Positions 1 through 8,600 of a stretch of DNA of 13,123 nt are shown in pieces (the stretch's first letter is position 1; each line of letters starts with the position of its first letter). Origin of the DNA: JBOHWJ01 sp050736615 (lineage in GTDB: Bacteria > Desulfobacterota > Binatia > Binatales > Binataceae); contig JBOHWL010000162.1 in assembly GCA_050736615.1 (NCBI GenBank), positions 1-13,123 of the forward strand, in the 5' to 3' direction. The notes under the pieces are model-generated. The model was not told where the DNA came from. It saw only the letters and a program-made list of their open reading frames with translations, and ran no database searches. Both the position numbers and the translations under genes were made by a program.

Positions 1-330
1 ATCCAAATCCAGCTCAAGAAAAACTCTAGCGATATACTCATTCGGAACATTTGCGACCTTTCTCAGGTCATCCTGAAGCTTTTCCTCGAATTCCTCTTTC
101 TCTTTCATCGAAAAAGCGAACAGGGGCCCTGGCACCAGCAGATAGAGAGCATGGCCATATGTGCCACCATCTAAATTATCGTAGTCCCATCTCTCGCGAA
201 TCCGTGTTTGCGAATTCACGACAATTTGCTGAAGTCGCGGTTCGCGTTCACGCTCATAAATTTTGGAGAGCACAGCCAAGTGTCGTTCGATGTTCTTCGG
301 AATCTCGAACTCGAAGCCGTTCTCGTTCAT
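1..330 (-). CDS. Unrecognised protein, 3' end cut by window edge
   Basis: Reading leftward from an ATG at 328-330, the frame stays open for 110 codons and runs off the window, so the true length is unknown. The start lies 23 bp past the gatB stop on the same strand; no clear Shine-Dalgarno is visible. The visible protein begins MNENGFEFEIPKNIERHLAV, is hydrophilic, and has no signal peptide or membrane segment. Residues about 50-70 contain an aromatic/glycine motif (RWDYDN, then GGTYGHALYL) followed by a Leu/Val/Pro-rich strand, and residues about 75-100 are a charged helix rich in Glu and Lys. This balanced composition and the motif pattern look like a real coding sequence. G+C counted over 1-330 is about 47%, against about 67% in sampled parts of gatA. 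I could not assign a family. A role linked to mobile or defence genes is only a guess from composition and position. Confidence 0.6.
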   Translation of the reverse strand, partial: MNENGFEFEIPKNIERHLAVLSKIYEREREPRLQQIVVNSQTRIRERWDYDNLDGGTYGHALYLLVPGPLFAFSMKEKEEFEEKLQDDLRKVANVPNEYIARVFLELDLD

Positions 331-353
331 AGCGCGGGTAACCGTCAGGGCTC

Positions 354-1769
354 TTACAGTTTCCTTTTTAGAATCTCGTTGATTATTTTGGGATTGGCTT
401 TGCCGCCCATCGCCTTCATCACCTGGCCCACGAAGAAGCCGAATAATTTGTCGCGTCCGGAGCGATATTCCGCAACTTTTGACGCTTCGGCGGTCAGCAC
501 TTTGTCGCAGGCTGCCGCAATTGCGCCCTCGTCGGAAACCTGCACGAGCCCCAGTTTATCGACAGTCGCCGCCGCCCCCTGACCCGATTCGCACATCGCG
601 GCGAACGCAGTCTTGGCGGCACTAAGGCTGATTTTCGACTGGTCGGCCATTCCCAACAGGCTGGCGGTTTCGGCTGATGGCGGCACCGCGTCGGCCAGCC
701 TTCGGCCGCTCTCGTTAACCACCCGCAGCACTTCGCCCATGATCCAGTTGGCCGCCGTTTTGCGGCTCACCCCACCTGCCAGCACCTGTTCGAAGTAGTC
801 GCCAAGGTCACGCTCTTCGCTGAGAATTGCGGCTTCATATTCGCTCAGCCCCATCTGATCGATGTAACGCGCGCGCCGCGCGGCGGGTAATTCCGGCATC
901 GCGACGCGCACCGCTTCGACGAAATCGGCCGCCACCCGCAATGGTGGCAGGTCAGGCTCGGGAAAATAGCGGTAGTCGTTGGCGAACTCCTTCGAGCGCA
1001 TCGGGCGCGTCTCTTCGCGCACGGGGTCCCATAGATGGGTTTCCTGGGCGACGCGTCCGCCCGCTTCTATCGTTTTGATCTGGCGCGCCACCTCATACTC
1101 GATCGCTTGTTCGACGAAGCGGAAGGAGTTGAGATTTTTGATCTCGGTTTTGGTGCCGAGTTCGGCCGCGCCACGCCGCCGCACCGAGACGTTGACGTCG
1201 CAGCGAAAACCGCCTTCTTCCATCTTGCCGTCCGAGGCTTCGACGTAGCGCAGAATCGTGCGCAACTGGTGGAGGTAGGCGGCCGCTTCTTCAGCCGAAC
1301 GGATATCGGGTTCGCTCACAATTTCAATTAGCGGCGCGCCCGAGCGGTTGAAATCGACGAGGCTGGCCGACGCTTCGTGAATATTCTTGCCGGCGTCCTC
1401 TTCCATATGGATACGCACCAGGCGCACGCGTTTGTTTCGCGGCAATTCGAGATAGCCGCCCTTGCACAGGGGCAGCTCGTATTGGCTGATCTGATAGCCC
1501 TTGGGCAAGTCGGGATAAAAATAGCTCTTGCGCGCGAAAATCGAGTAGGGCGCGATCTCGCAATGCGCCGCCAGCCCGGTGCGCACGGCGAGCTCGACCG
1601 CGTGGCGATTGAGCACCGGCAGCACCCCCGGCATCCCCATGCAGACCGGACAGACGTTTTCGTTGGGCGCCGCGCCGAAGGCCGTTGAACATCCGCAAAA
1701 AAGCTTCGAGTGCGTCAGCAGGTGCGTATGAACTTCAAGCCCGATTACCGCTTCATACTCGGAACTCAT
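354..1769 (-). CDS. gatB: Asp-tRNA(Asn)/Glu-tRNA(Gln) amidotransferase subunit B
   Basis: GatB is the tRNA-binding kinase-like subunit of the cytoplasmic GatCAB complex. It activates the side chain of Glu (or Asp) wrongly charged on tRNAGln (or tRNAAsn), so that ammonia from GatA can amidate it. The 471-aa product has the family's opening YEAVIGLEVH (Glu12 and His14 in the metal/kinase site) and four cysteines placed as a zinc site (Cys25, Cys27, Cys40, Cys43 in CGC and CPVC). It also has the FYPDLPKGYQISQYE block, HMEEDAGK near residue 121 and SGAPLIEIVSEPD near 150. The C-terminal third is the helical YqeY-like tRNA-binding tail ending KRKL. Length is normal. I chose the ATG at 1767-1769; a TTG two codons upstream (1773-1775) is possible, but neither has a strong Shine-Dalgarno. 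It follows gatA with only 30 bp between them. Confidence 0.97.
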   Translation of the reverse strand: MSSEYEAVIGLEVHTHLLTHSKLFCGCSTAFGAAPNENVCPVCMGMPGVLPVLNRHAVELAVRTGLAAHCEIAPYSIFARKSYFYPDLPKGYQISQYELPLCKGGYLELPRNKRVRLVRIHMEEDAGKNIHEASASLVDFNRSGAPLIEIVSEPDIRSAEEAAAYLHQLRTILRYVEASDGKMEEGGFRCDVNVSVRRRGAAELGTKTEIKNLNSFRFVEQAIEYEVARQIKTIEAGGRVAQETHLWDPVREETRPMRSKEFANDYRYFPEPDLPPLRVAADFVEAVRVAMPELPAARRARYIDQMGLSEYEAAILSEERDLGDYFEQVLAGGVSRKTAANWIMGEVLRVVNESGRRLADAVPPSAETASLLGMADQSKISLSAAKTAFAAMCESGQGAAATVDKLGLVQVSDEGAIAAACDKVLTAEASKVAEYRSGRDKLFGFFVGQVMKAMGGKANPKIINEILKRKL

Positions 1770-1799
1770 GGTCAATTTCTTTCGTCCGCTTCCATCGAA

Positions 1800-3260
1800 T
1801 TATAGCGCGGGCGGCCGCTTGACGAAGCTGCCCGAACACTCGTAGGCGTCCCCCGCCCGCAAAATCGTCTCTTCGCCAAATGGGGGGCCGATAAGCTGCA
1901 ATCCCACGGGCATGCCGCCGCGGTCATAACCGCAGGGCAGGGCCAGTCCCGGCAGCCCGGCTAGATTTACCGAGATTGTGAAAATGTCCGACAAGTACAT
2001 TTTGAGCGGGTCATCGGTTTTTTCCCCGAGGCGAAAGGCGGTGGCGGGCGCGACCGGAGTTGCAATCACGTCGCACTGTTCGAAGGCGCGTTCGAAGTCC
2101 CGTCGTATCAGGGTGCGCACACGCTGCGCCTTGAGATAATAAGCGTCGTAATAACCGGCCGAGAGCGCAAAGGTTCCCAGCATGATGCGTCGTTTGACTT
2201 CGGCGCCAAAACCCCGCGCGCGAGTGCGATTGTTGAGTTCGAGATTATTGTCGCCCGCAACGCGCAGCCCGTAGCGAATACCATCGTAGCGCGCCAGATT
2301 GGCGCTGGCCTCGGCGGTGGCAACCACATAGTAGGTCGCGATCGCGTAATCGGTATGCGGCAGTGAAATCTCGATAATGCGCGCGCCCATCGCCTCGTAG
2401 TGCTTAAGCGCGGTGCGCACCGCCGCTTCGACCTCGGCCTCCACGCCCTCGACGAAGAATTCCTTCGGCACTCCGATGCGCATTTCTTTGACCTCGCGGT
2501 CGAGCGCCTTTTCATAATCCGGCACCGGGCGCGCCGCGCAGGTCGAATCGCGCGCGTCGACGCCCGCCAGCGTGCGCATCAGGATGGCGGCGTCGCGCAC
2601 GGTTTTGGCAAATGGGCCGACCTGGTCCAGCGATGATGCGTAGGCAATGACGCCGTAGCGGCTGACCCGGCTATAAGTCGGCTTCAGCCCGACTACGCCG
2701 CAGAAAGCGGCGGGCTCGCGGATCGAGCCGCCAGTATCGGTGCCGAGCGCGCCCAGGCAATTTTCGGCGGCAACTGCCGCCGCCGAGCCACCCGACGAGC
2801 CGCCCGCCACGCGCGTCAAATCGTACGGATTACGCGTGGGACCAAAAGCCGAGTTTTCGGTCGACGAGCCCATCGCGAATTCATCCATGTTAGTCTTGCC
2901 GGCGAAGACGGCGCCGGCCGCGCGCAGGCGTGCGATCACGGTGGCGTCGTAAGGCGAGATAAAATCCGCAAGAATGCGCGAGGCGCAAGTGGTACGGACG
3001 CCGGCGGTCAGGAAAATGTCCTTGATTGCCAGCGGAATCCCGCAAAGCGGCGGCGCGCCGCCCGCTTTAAGCCGCTGGTCTGCCGCCGCTGCCTGCTCCA
3101 TCGCCTCGCGCGCACATACTGTGACGAAAGCATTGAGAGTGCGTTCGGTCGCGGCGATGCGCTCAAGGCAGGCCCGCGTCAGCTCGCTGGCGGAGATTTC
3201 TCGCCGCGCGAGTAAATCACGCGCTTGCGTAATCGTCAGCCGGTTGAGGTCAGCCGTCAT
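1800..3260 (-). CDS. gatA: Asp-tRNA(Asn)/Glu-tRNA(Gln) amidotransferase subunit A
   Basis: GatA is the amidase subunit of GatCAB. It hydrolyses glutamine (or asparagine) and passes ammonia to GatB for tRNA-dependent Gln/Asn formation. The 486-aa product carries the amidase signature around residues 150-190. The Ser-cisSer-Lys triad is intact: Lys80 in GIPLAIKDIF, Ser155 in VAGGSSGGSA and nucleophile Ser179 in GTDTGGSIREPA. These fall one residue after Lys79, Ser154 and Ser178 of the Staphylococcus aureus enzyme. The length is typical, and the C-terminus holds the usual GLPGLALPCGYD and GLQLIGPPFGEE blocks. The ATG start at 3258-3260 lacks a strong Shine-Dalgarno. It sits between gatC (139-bp gap upstream) and gatB (30-bp gap downstream), in the common order gatC-gatA-gatB. 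Confidence 0.97.
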   Translation of the reverse strand: MTADLNRLTITQARDLLARREISASELTRACLERIAATERTLNAFVTVCAREAMEQAAAADQRLKAGGAPPLCGIPLAIKDIFLTAGVRTTCASRILADFISPYDATVIARLRAAGAVFAGKTNMDEFAMGSSTENSAFGPTRNPYDLTRVAGGSSGGSAAAVAAENCLGALGTDTGGSIREPAAFCGVVGLKPTYSRVSRYGVIAYASSLDQVGPFAKTVRDAAILMRTLAGVDARDSTCAARPVPDYEKALDREVKEMRIGVPKEFFVEGVEAEVEAAVRTALKHYEAMGARIIEISLPHTDYAIATYYVVATAEASANLARYDGIRYGLRVAGDNNLELNNRTRARGFGAEVKRRIMLGTFALSAGYYDAYYLKAQRVRTLIRRDFERAFEQCDVIATPVAPATAFRLGEKTDDPLKMYLSDIFTISVNLAGLPGLALPCGYDRGGMPVGLQLIGPPFGEETILRAGDAYECSGSFVKRPPAL

Positions 3261-3303
3261 CGGATGAGGCCCCGAGTGGTTGCAAGCTCATCGCGAATGG
3301 CAC

Positions 3304-3372
3304 AGCACACATTAGGCGGAGCAAAGCAGTCCGCGACGTGCGCATGATTGAGCGAAGCGAGAAATTAAAACC
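3304..3372. repeat. Repeat-like, hairpin-forming intergenic element
   Basis: The 139-bp gap between gatC and gatA is otherwise empty. On the plus strand it holds a short stem GCGGA (3316-3320) / TCCGC (3330-3334) around a 9-nt loop. Two related purine-rich blocks, GGAGCAAAGCAG (about 3319-3329) and GAGCGAAGCGAG (3350-3361), lie about 30 bp apart. The block has the look of a dispersed palindromic (REP-like) element, but only one copy is in this window, so the class is an inference. It could also be a leader or attenuator between the two genes. Confidence 0.3.
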
Positions 3373-3399
3373 TTGATGTTCGATCATGGGCGCGGCACT

Positions 3400-3696
3400 T
3401 CATTCGATGATTTTCGGCACCTTGAAGAAATAACCTTCACGCGCTGGCGCGTTGCGCAGCATCGCGTCGGCGGCCGGCTGATTAGTTACCTCGTCGTCGC
3501 GCATCGGAGTGCCCGCCTCGCCGACCTGAGCGGTAGGCTCAACGGCGGTGGTGTCAAGCTGATTGAGCTTGTCGATATAGGTGAGAATCGCGCTCAGCTC
3601 GGTGCGCAGCCGCTCCTCTTCCGTCGCGCCCAATTCGATACGGGCCAGGCGCGCGACATGCCGTACCTGCTCGAGGCTGATTTTGTTTTCCGCCAT
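3400..3696 (-). CDS. gatC: Asp-tRNA(Asn)/Glu-tRNA(Gln) amidotransferase subunit C
   Basis: GatC is the small subunit that wraps around the GatA-GatB interface and is needed for stable assembly of the transamidosome enzyme. The 98-aa product matches the family throughout. The N-terminal helix is ISLEQVRHVARLARIEL (residues about 5-21), followed by EELSAIL/YIDKLNQLDT-type helices and the linker VEPTAQVGEAGTPMRDDE. It ends in the typical FFKVPKIIE tail. I start it at the ATG at 3694-3696 (MAENKISLEQ), which gives the usual length. An in-frame ATG 66 bp upstream would add 22 residues without family resemblance. It precedes gatA and lies 89 bp after the acyl-CoA ligase stop, so it may be read from its own promoter or as part of a longer leftward unit. 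Confidence 0.95.
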   Translation of the reverse strand: MAENKISLEQVRHVARLARIELGATEEERLRTELSAILTYIDKLNQLDTTAVEPTAQVGEAGTPMRDDEVTNQPAADAMLRNAPAREGYFFKVPKIIE

Positions 3697-3785
3697 GGGA
3701 AACGAATCGTACCATCCGCGCGATCCCAAGTCAGGCGCGCGCACGATGTTGTCAATTCGCAAGATGGATCATCAGACAGATTGCT

Positions 3786-5561
3786 TCAGCCGCCGTACAT
3801 CGCCTCGATGCGTTCGCGGTAATGTTCCTGCACAACTTTGCGCCGCAGCTTCATCGTCGGAGTCAGCTCGCTATTATCCTGCGAAAAGGGTTGAGCGGTA
3901 AGGGTGAAGGCGCTGATTGCCTCAACGTCCGAGACATTTTGATTGAAGGTGCGAATGTGGCCTTGAAACAGCGCCTGAAGCCGCGGGTCGGCGACAATCT
4001 CACCGGGCAATTTGTCGTCGATACCCAAACCCTTTAGTTCGGCGCTCAGGTTCTCGAAATTCGGCACGATAATCGCCGCGAGATGCTTGCGGCGGTCGCC
4101 AATCACGCAGGCCTGCGCGACTAGCGGATCATTTTGCAAACGGACTTCGAGATAGGCCGGAGAAACATTCTTGCCGCCCGACAAGACGATGATTTCCTTC
4201 TTGCGATCGGTGATGTGGATATAGCCTTCCTCATCGATGTGCGCGATATCACCGGTATGCAGCCAGCCGCCGGCGTCGATGACCTCGTCGGTGTCGGGCT
4301 GGCGTCCCCAGTAGCCCTTCATTACGTTGGGCCCGCGCACCAGCAGTTCACCGTCCGCGGCGGTCTTGACTTCGAGATTATGGAGCGGTTGGCCGACTGT
4401 GCCGACGCGGGTATGGCCATGGCGATTGCAGGCGACCACCGGTGACGCTTCGGTCAGGCCATAACCCTCCACCAGCGGCACTTCGGCGGCGCACAGCAGC
4501 CGATTTATCTCGACGGGCAAGGGTGCGCCCCCCGCGATTAGATAGCGCAGACGCGAGCCGAACAACCCGCGAATCCGCTGAAACACGAGTCGGCGAAAGA
4601 GCGGCATGGCTACCGCCAGATTGGGCGGCAGCGAACGTCCGTGATGGCGCAGATAGGCTGCGCGCGAGCCAATTTTAAGTGCCAGATCGAACAGCTTGCG
4701 CCGCGCCGCCGACGCGTCCGCCACCGTCCGCATCACACGGTTATAAATAATTTCCAACACCCGCGGCACGGTCAGCACCACGGTCGGTTCGAGCTCGAGC
4801 ATGTTCTGAGCGATCTGCGTCAGCCCCTCGGCGAAGGCGAGAGTAGCTCCGACCGTCATCACCGTGTAGTAATTGCCGGTGCGCTCAAACGAATGGGCCA
4901 TCGGTAAGAAAGAAAAAGCGAGGTCGCGTTCGCCCAGATTCAGCACGCGAGCGTTGCCGTCGCAGTTGGACAAGATGTTGCCGTGGCTGAGCATCGCGCC
5001 TTTGGATACGCCGGTGGTGCCGGAAGTATAAATCAAGGTCGCGAGATCGTCGCGGCGGCCTTCGATACTGGGCATCGCCTCACCCTCGCTCAATCCCGCC
5101 AACGTCATCAGCTTGAGCCCGCCCGCACTGCCTGCGACCGCCTCCGGATGCATCGCGACAATTGCCTCGACCGCAGGTGTAGAGGTGTGCAGGCCGGCAA
5201 TCTTATTAACGAGCTCATCCCCAAATGCGGCGATCAGGCGCACACCCGCGTCATTCAGCACATGCCGCATCTCCTCGACGCTGCTGGTGGTGAAGACCGG
5301 TACGACCACCGCGCCCATTCCCAATATTGCCTGATCAACAATGACCCATTGCGGGCAATTTTCGGCAACGATCCCGATCCGATCGCCGGCCTTGATGCCG
5401 TAGCGCTTGAGGCCCGCGCGCAGCCGCATGGCGGCCTCCGCAATCTCACGCCACGAATGGTCATGCCAGTGCCTTTGCCGTTTCTCCCGCAGAAAAACCC
5501 GTTGATCGTAGCGCTCGGCCTGGCGCTCGAACATCAGCGATAAGGTTGCCGCATTCGACAT
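3786..5561 (-). CDS. Long-chain fatty acid--CoA ligase (AMP-forming, FadD15 type)
   Basis: This 591-aa cytoplasmic ANL-superfamily enzyme activates fatty acids with ATP and CoA through an acyl-adenylate, feeding beta-oxidation or lipid synthesis. Core motifs are intact. The P-loop-like A3 is LIYTSGTTGVSKG (residues 177-188), followed by FLPMAHSFER near 218. GYGLTEASP (A5) is near 367, and WLHTGDIAHIDEEGYIHITD (A7) with DRKKEIIVLSGGKNVSP (A8) spans 433-468. The A10 lysine lies in LTPTMKLRR (Lys571). The A8 form and the SELTPTMKLRR end are typical of the FadD15/AMP-binding long-chain group rather than of acetyl-CoA synthetases. The start ATG (5559-5561) has AGGGG five bases upstream. It lies 73 bp after the cyclase-ATPase gene and before gatC on the same strand. 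Chain-length specificity cannot be read from sequence. Confidence 0.92.
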   Translation of the reverse strand: MSNAATLSLMFERQAERYDQRVFLREKRQRHWHDHSWREIAEAAMRLRAGLKRYGIKAGDRIGIVAENCPQWVIVDQAILGMGAVVVPVFTTSSVEEMRHVLNDAGVRLIAAFGDELVNKIAGLHTSTPAVEAIVAMHPEAVAGSAGGLKLMTLAGLSEGEAMPSIEGRRDDLATLIYTSGTTGVSKGAMLSHGNILSNCDGNARVLNLGERDLAFSFLPMAHSFERTGNYYTVMTVGATLAFAEGLTQIAQNMLELEPTVVLTVPRVLEIIYNRVMRTVADASAARRKLFDLALKIGSRAAYLRHHGRSLPPNLAVAMPLFRRLVFQRIRGLFGSRLRYLIAGGAPLPVEINRLLCAAEVPLVEGYGLTEASPVVACNRHGHTRVGTVGQPLHNLEVKTAADGELLVRGPNVMKGYWGRQPDTDEVIDAGGWLHTGDIAHIDEEGYIHITDRKKEIIVLSGGKNVSPAYLEVRLQNDPLVAQACVIGDRRKHLAAIIVPNFENLSAELKGLGIDDKLPGEIVADPRLQALFQGHIRTFNQNVSDVEAISAFTLTAQPFSQDNSELTPTMKLRRKVVQEHYRERIEAMYGG

Positions 5562-5634
5562 GCTCGCCCCTACAATAAAGTTAAGGCAATCGCTGCCGCA
5601 TTTCCATATTTTAAAAGCGCGGGCGGGGAAGACG

Positions 5635-8600
5635 TCAGGCGGTCACGGTTTCGTTCAAGAGCGCCGTGGCTTCGGTAAAATCGCGCGTGTCGAAGCCCTG
5701 GTTGAAACCGGCCATCCCGGTTTCAACCAACTCACGCGCGGCACCCGCGTCGCGATGCCGTAGTAGCCGGGCCAGCGTGGTTGCCGCCCGCAATTCGGGC
5801 ATCCTGGCGCCCATTGCTTGCGCGGCGGCGATCGCTCCGCGCAGCGCATGCTCGGCGGCGTCTTCCACTCCCTGCCGCCACAATAATTCGCCGCGCAAGG
5901 TGAGATTGGCGGGGCGGTAGATGAGCTCTTCCGGATTGGCTTCAAGCGCGTCACTAACCGCCGCGAGCGCCGCTTCCGCGTCGCCCTCGAGCATCCGCGC
6001 CTCAGCCTGGTAATTGAGGAACAACGTGATGCCGACGCGGGTGCTGGTCTCGGCCATTAACGCCAGTCCCCGCTCAATCAGCTCAAGGCCCTCGTGTGGA
6101 TTGCCCAGTTCAGCGCGCGCGCGCCCCAGCACGACCCGCGCGATGGCGGAAAAATGTTGGAAGCCATGCTCGTCGGCGAGCGCCACCACTTGCGCCGCCA
6201 TGCGCTCGGCTTGCTCGGTTTCGCGCAGCAACAGGCGCAACAGCGCCGCTACGTATTGGGAGTAAACGAAATCAAAGGGGTTGCCCTCGCGCTGATCCGG
6301 AAGCGCATCGCGTACCCGCTGGCGCGCGGTATCCGCACGGCCCATCGCCCACGCGTTCAAACCTGCGAGCCCGAGCGCGCTACCGCGCGAGCCCGCCAAC
6401 CGAAGAAAATCGGGAGCGGTGAAATAGGGCGAGCCAGCGGCGAAATGTTGTTCGGCACCCGCCAGGTCTCCGCGGTAATAACGCGTCATCAGATGTTCCA
6501 TATGCGCCAAGGCGAAGCTCGCGGCACTGCCTTCATGCCGCGCGAGCTCAAGCACCCGGTCCGCCAGCGCCCCGGCGCCGCGATAATCACCCGAGCTCAG
6601 CGCGGCGGTCCAACTGGAGGCCAAATGGGCGATGCTCTGACGCAAATTGCCCTGTCGTTCCGCGATTGTGGCGGCGCGCGCCGCGGCCGCGGCTGCCGCA
6701 GCCGCCGAATACCCTTTGGTGACGCCGAGGACCATCGCGAGCGCGCCTTGCACGCGCAATTCCTGACTGTCGCGCGCGGGCGATTCAGGCATTTCAGCAA
6801 TCAGCGCGCGGGCTCGCTCATACGCTTGCTCGGCTTCCTTGAACGCCCGCCGCGTGAGCGCGGCCGCGCCGGCGGCGCGCCAGGCCTCGATTGCGAGCCC
6901 CGTCTCACCGGCATCCGTCCAATGACGGGCGAGCCATTCGGGTTGCGTGCGTGCCGCCTCGGGAAACTTCTCAGCGATCGTTCGCGCGACGCGGCGATGC
7001 AGTGCGCGCCGCTGGCTTTTAAGCAGGGCCTCGTATGCGGCCTCCTGGATTAGTGCGTGCCTGAACGTGTAAACCGCGTCAATCCCCACGCCTCGCACAT
7101 AAAGGAGGTCCGCTTCGACCAGCCGCCCTAGTGCGGCGTCTAATTCGGCGGGTAGGCCCTGATAAACCTCGGCTATCAACTGGTAGGGGAATTCACGGCC
7201 GATCACGGCCCCTATCTGAGCGATCTGCTTGGCGGTGCCAAGCCGGTCCAACCGCGCCATCAAAGAATCGGCCAGCGTCGCTGGGATTTGGCGCGTTCCT
7301 GGCTTGCCGCCGCTCTCGATTAGCGCCCGTGTCAACTCCTCGACGAATAAAGGCACCCCGCCGGTGCGCTCAACGATCGCCTCGACGGTCTCGTGCGCGA
7401 GCAATACGCTCGCCGTAACCCTCGCGATCATCTCGCGCACGCCACGCGCGTTGAGACGTTTCAACAGAAGTTGCGTATGATGAGCGCGCGGAGGCCAAGG
7501 CACGTGAAATTCAGGACGCACGGTGTGAATTACCAGCAACGGGACCGAAGCCGCGCGTTCGACCAACAATTGCATCAGTTCAAGCGTCGAGGCGTCAGCC
7601 CAATGCAAATCTTCAAATGCCAGCACCAGCGGCTGGATCTTTGCGAAACCCTCGGCCCATGCGCATAACGTCGCGAGCATACGCTTGCGTTGCTGATCCG
7701 GCGTGACCAACGGCGGCGGATACCGGTCCGGCACGGGCAGGCCCACCAGCGGCGCAATCAGCGGTACGGCTTCGTTCAGTTTAAGCCCGGCGGGCTCAAG
7801 CGCGCGCTCGAGTGTCGCCAGCCGCAGCTCCGTTGAGCCCTCCTGCCGTTGGAAACTATGCCACAGTAAATCGCGAATCGGGTGAAAGGGCGTATTTTGA
7901 AACGGTGGGGACGCGGCCACTTCCAACCAGTTGTGGATGGTGCCGGCCAGCTCGCCGCGAAAATGACGTACCAGCCGCGATTTTCCGATCCCGGCCTCGC
8001 CTACGATCGTAACCACCTGCCCCGCGCCTTCACGTACGCGTTCCCATCGGCTCATCAGCACGTTCAGTTCACTGGCGCGCCCAATAAAAGGCGTCAGGGC
8101 GCCAATCGCCGCAGCGGCATGCAGGCGGCCGCGAACGCCGCTGGCGCGCATCACGCGAAACAGTTGCGTTGGCTCGGCCACGCCCTTGAGTGAGCGCGGG
8201 CCGTGATTTTCAACCACGAACAGGCCTGAAACGAGACGCTGCACGGCGGCGGTGATGAACACTGAATCAGGCGTGGCCGCTGCCTGCACGCGCGCGGCGA
8301 TGTTGGGGGTATCGCCGAAGACATCCGCCTGGCCTCTGCCGTCCTCGCCGATAACCACGGCGCCGGTATGGATGCCGACCCGTACCGAAAGCCTGGGACG
8401 GCCGTTAGCCTCGCCGAGCCGGTTTAGCGCGGCAATTGCCGCGAGCACGGCCAGGCCCGCCCGCACCGCGCGTTCGGCATCATTCTCGTGAGCCATCGGA
8501 TAGCCGAAATAGGCCACCACGCCATCGCCCAGGTACTTGGCGACATAGCCGCCGTAATGCTGCAGTGCGCGGTCGGCGGCGCGCTGGTATGCGGCGGCTA

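Noticed and set aside
3750..3755. Perfect TTGACA on the minus strand upstream of gatC
   Set aside because: No matching -10 hexamer at 16-18 bp spacing, so not called as a promoter.
4983..5543. Plus-strand open frame opposite the acyl-CoA ligase gene
   Set aside because: The minus strand here codes for conserved ANL-enzyme sequence; the opposite frame has no recognisable domain or ribosome site.
6094..7053. Long plus-strand open frame (319 codons) inside the cyclase-ATPase gene
   Set aside because: It is antisense to a protein with clear domains, has low-complexity Arg/Ala-rich composition, and long shadow frames are expected in G+C-rich DNA.
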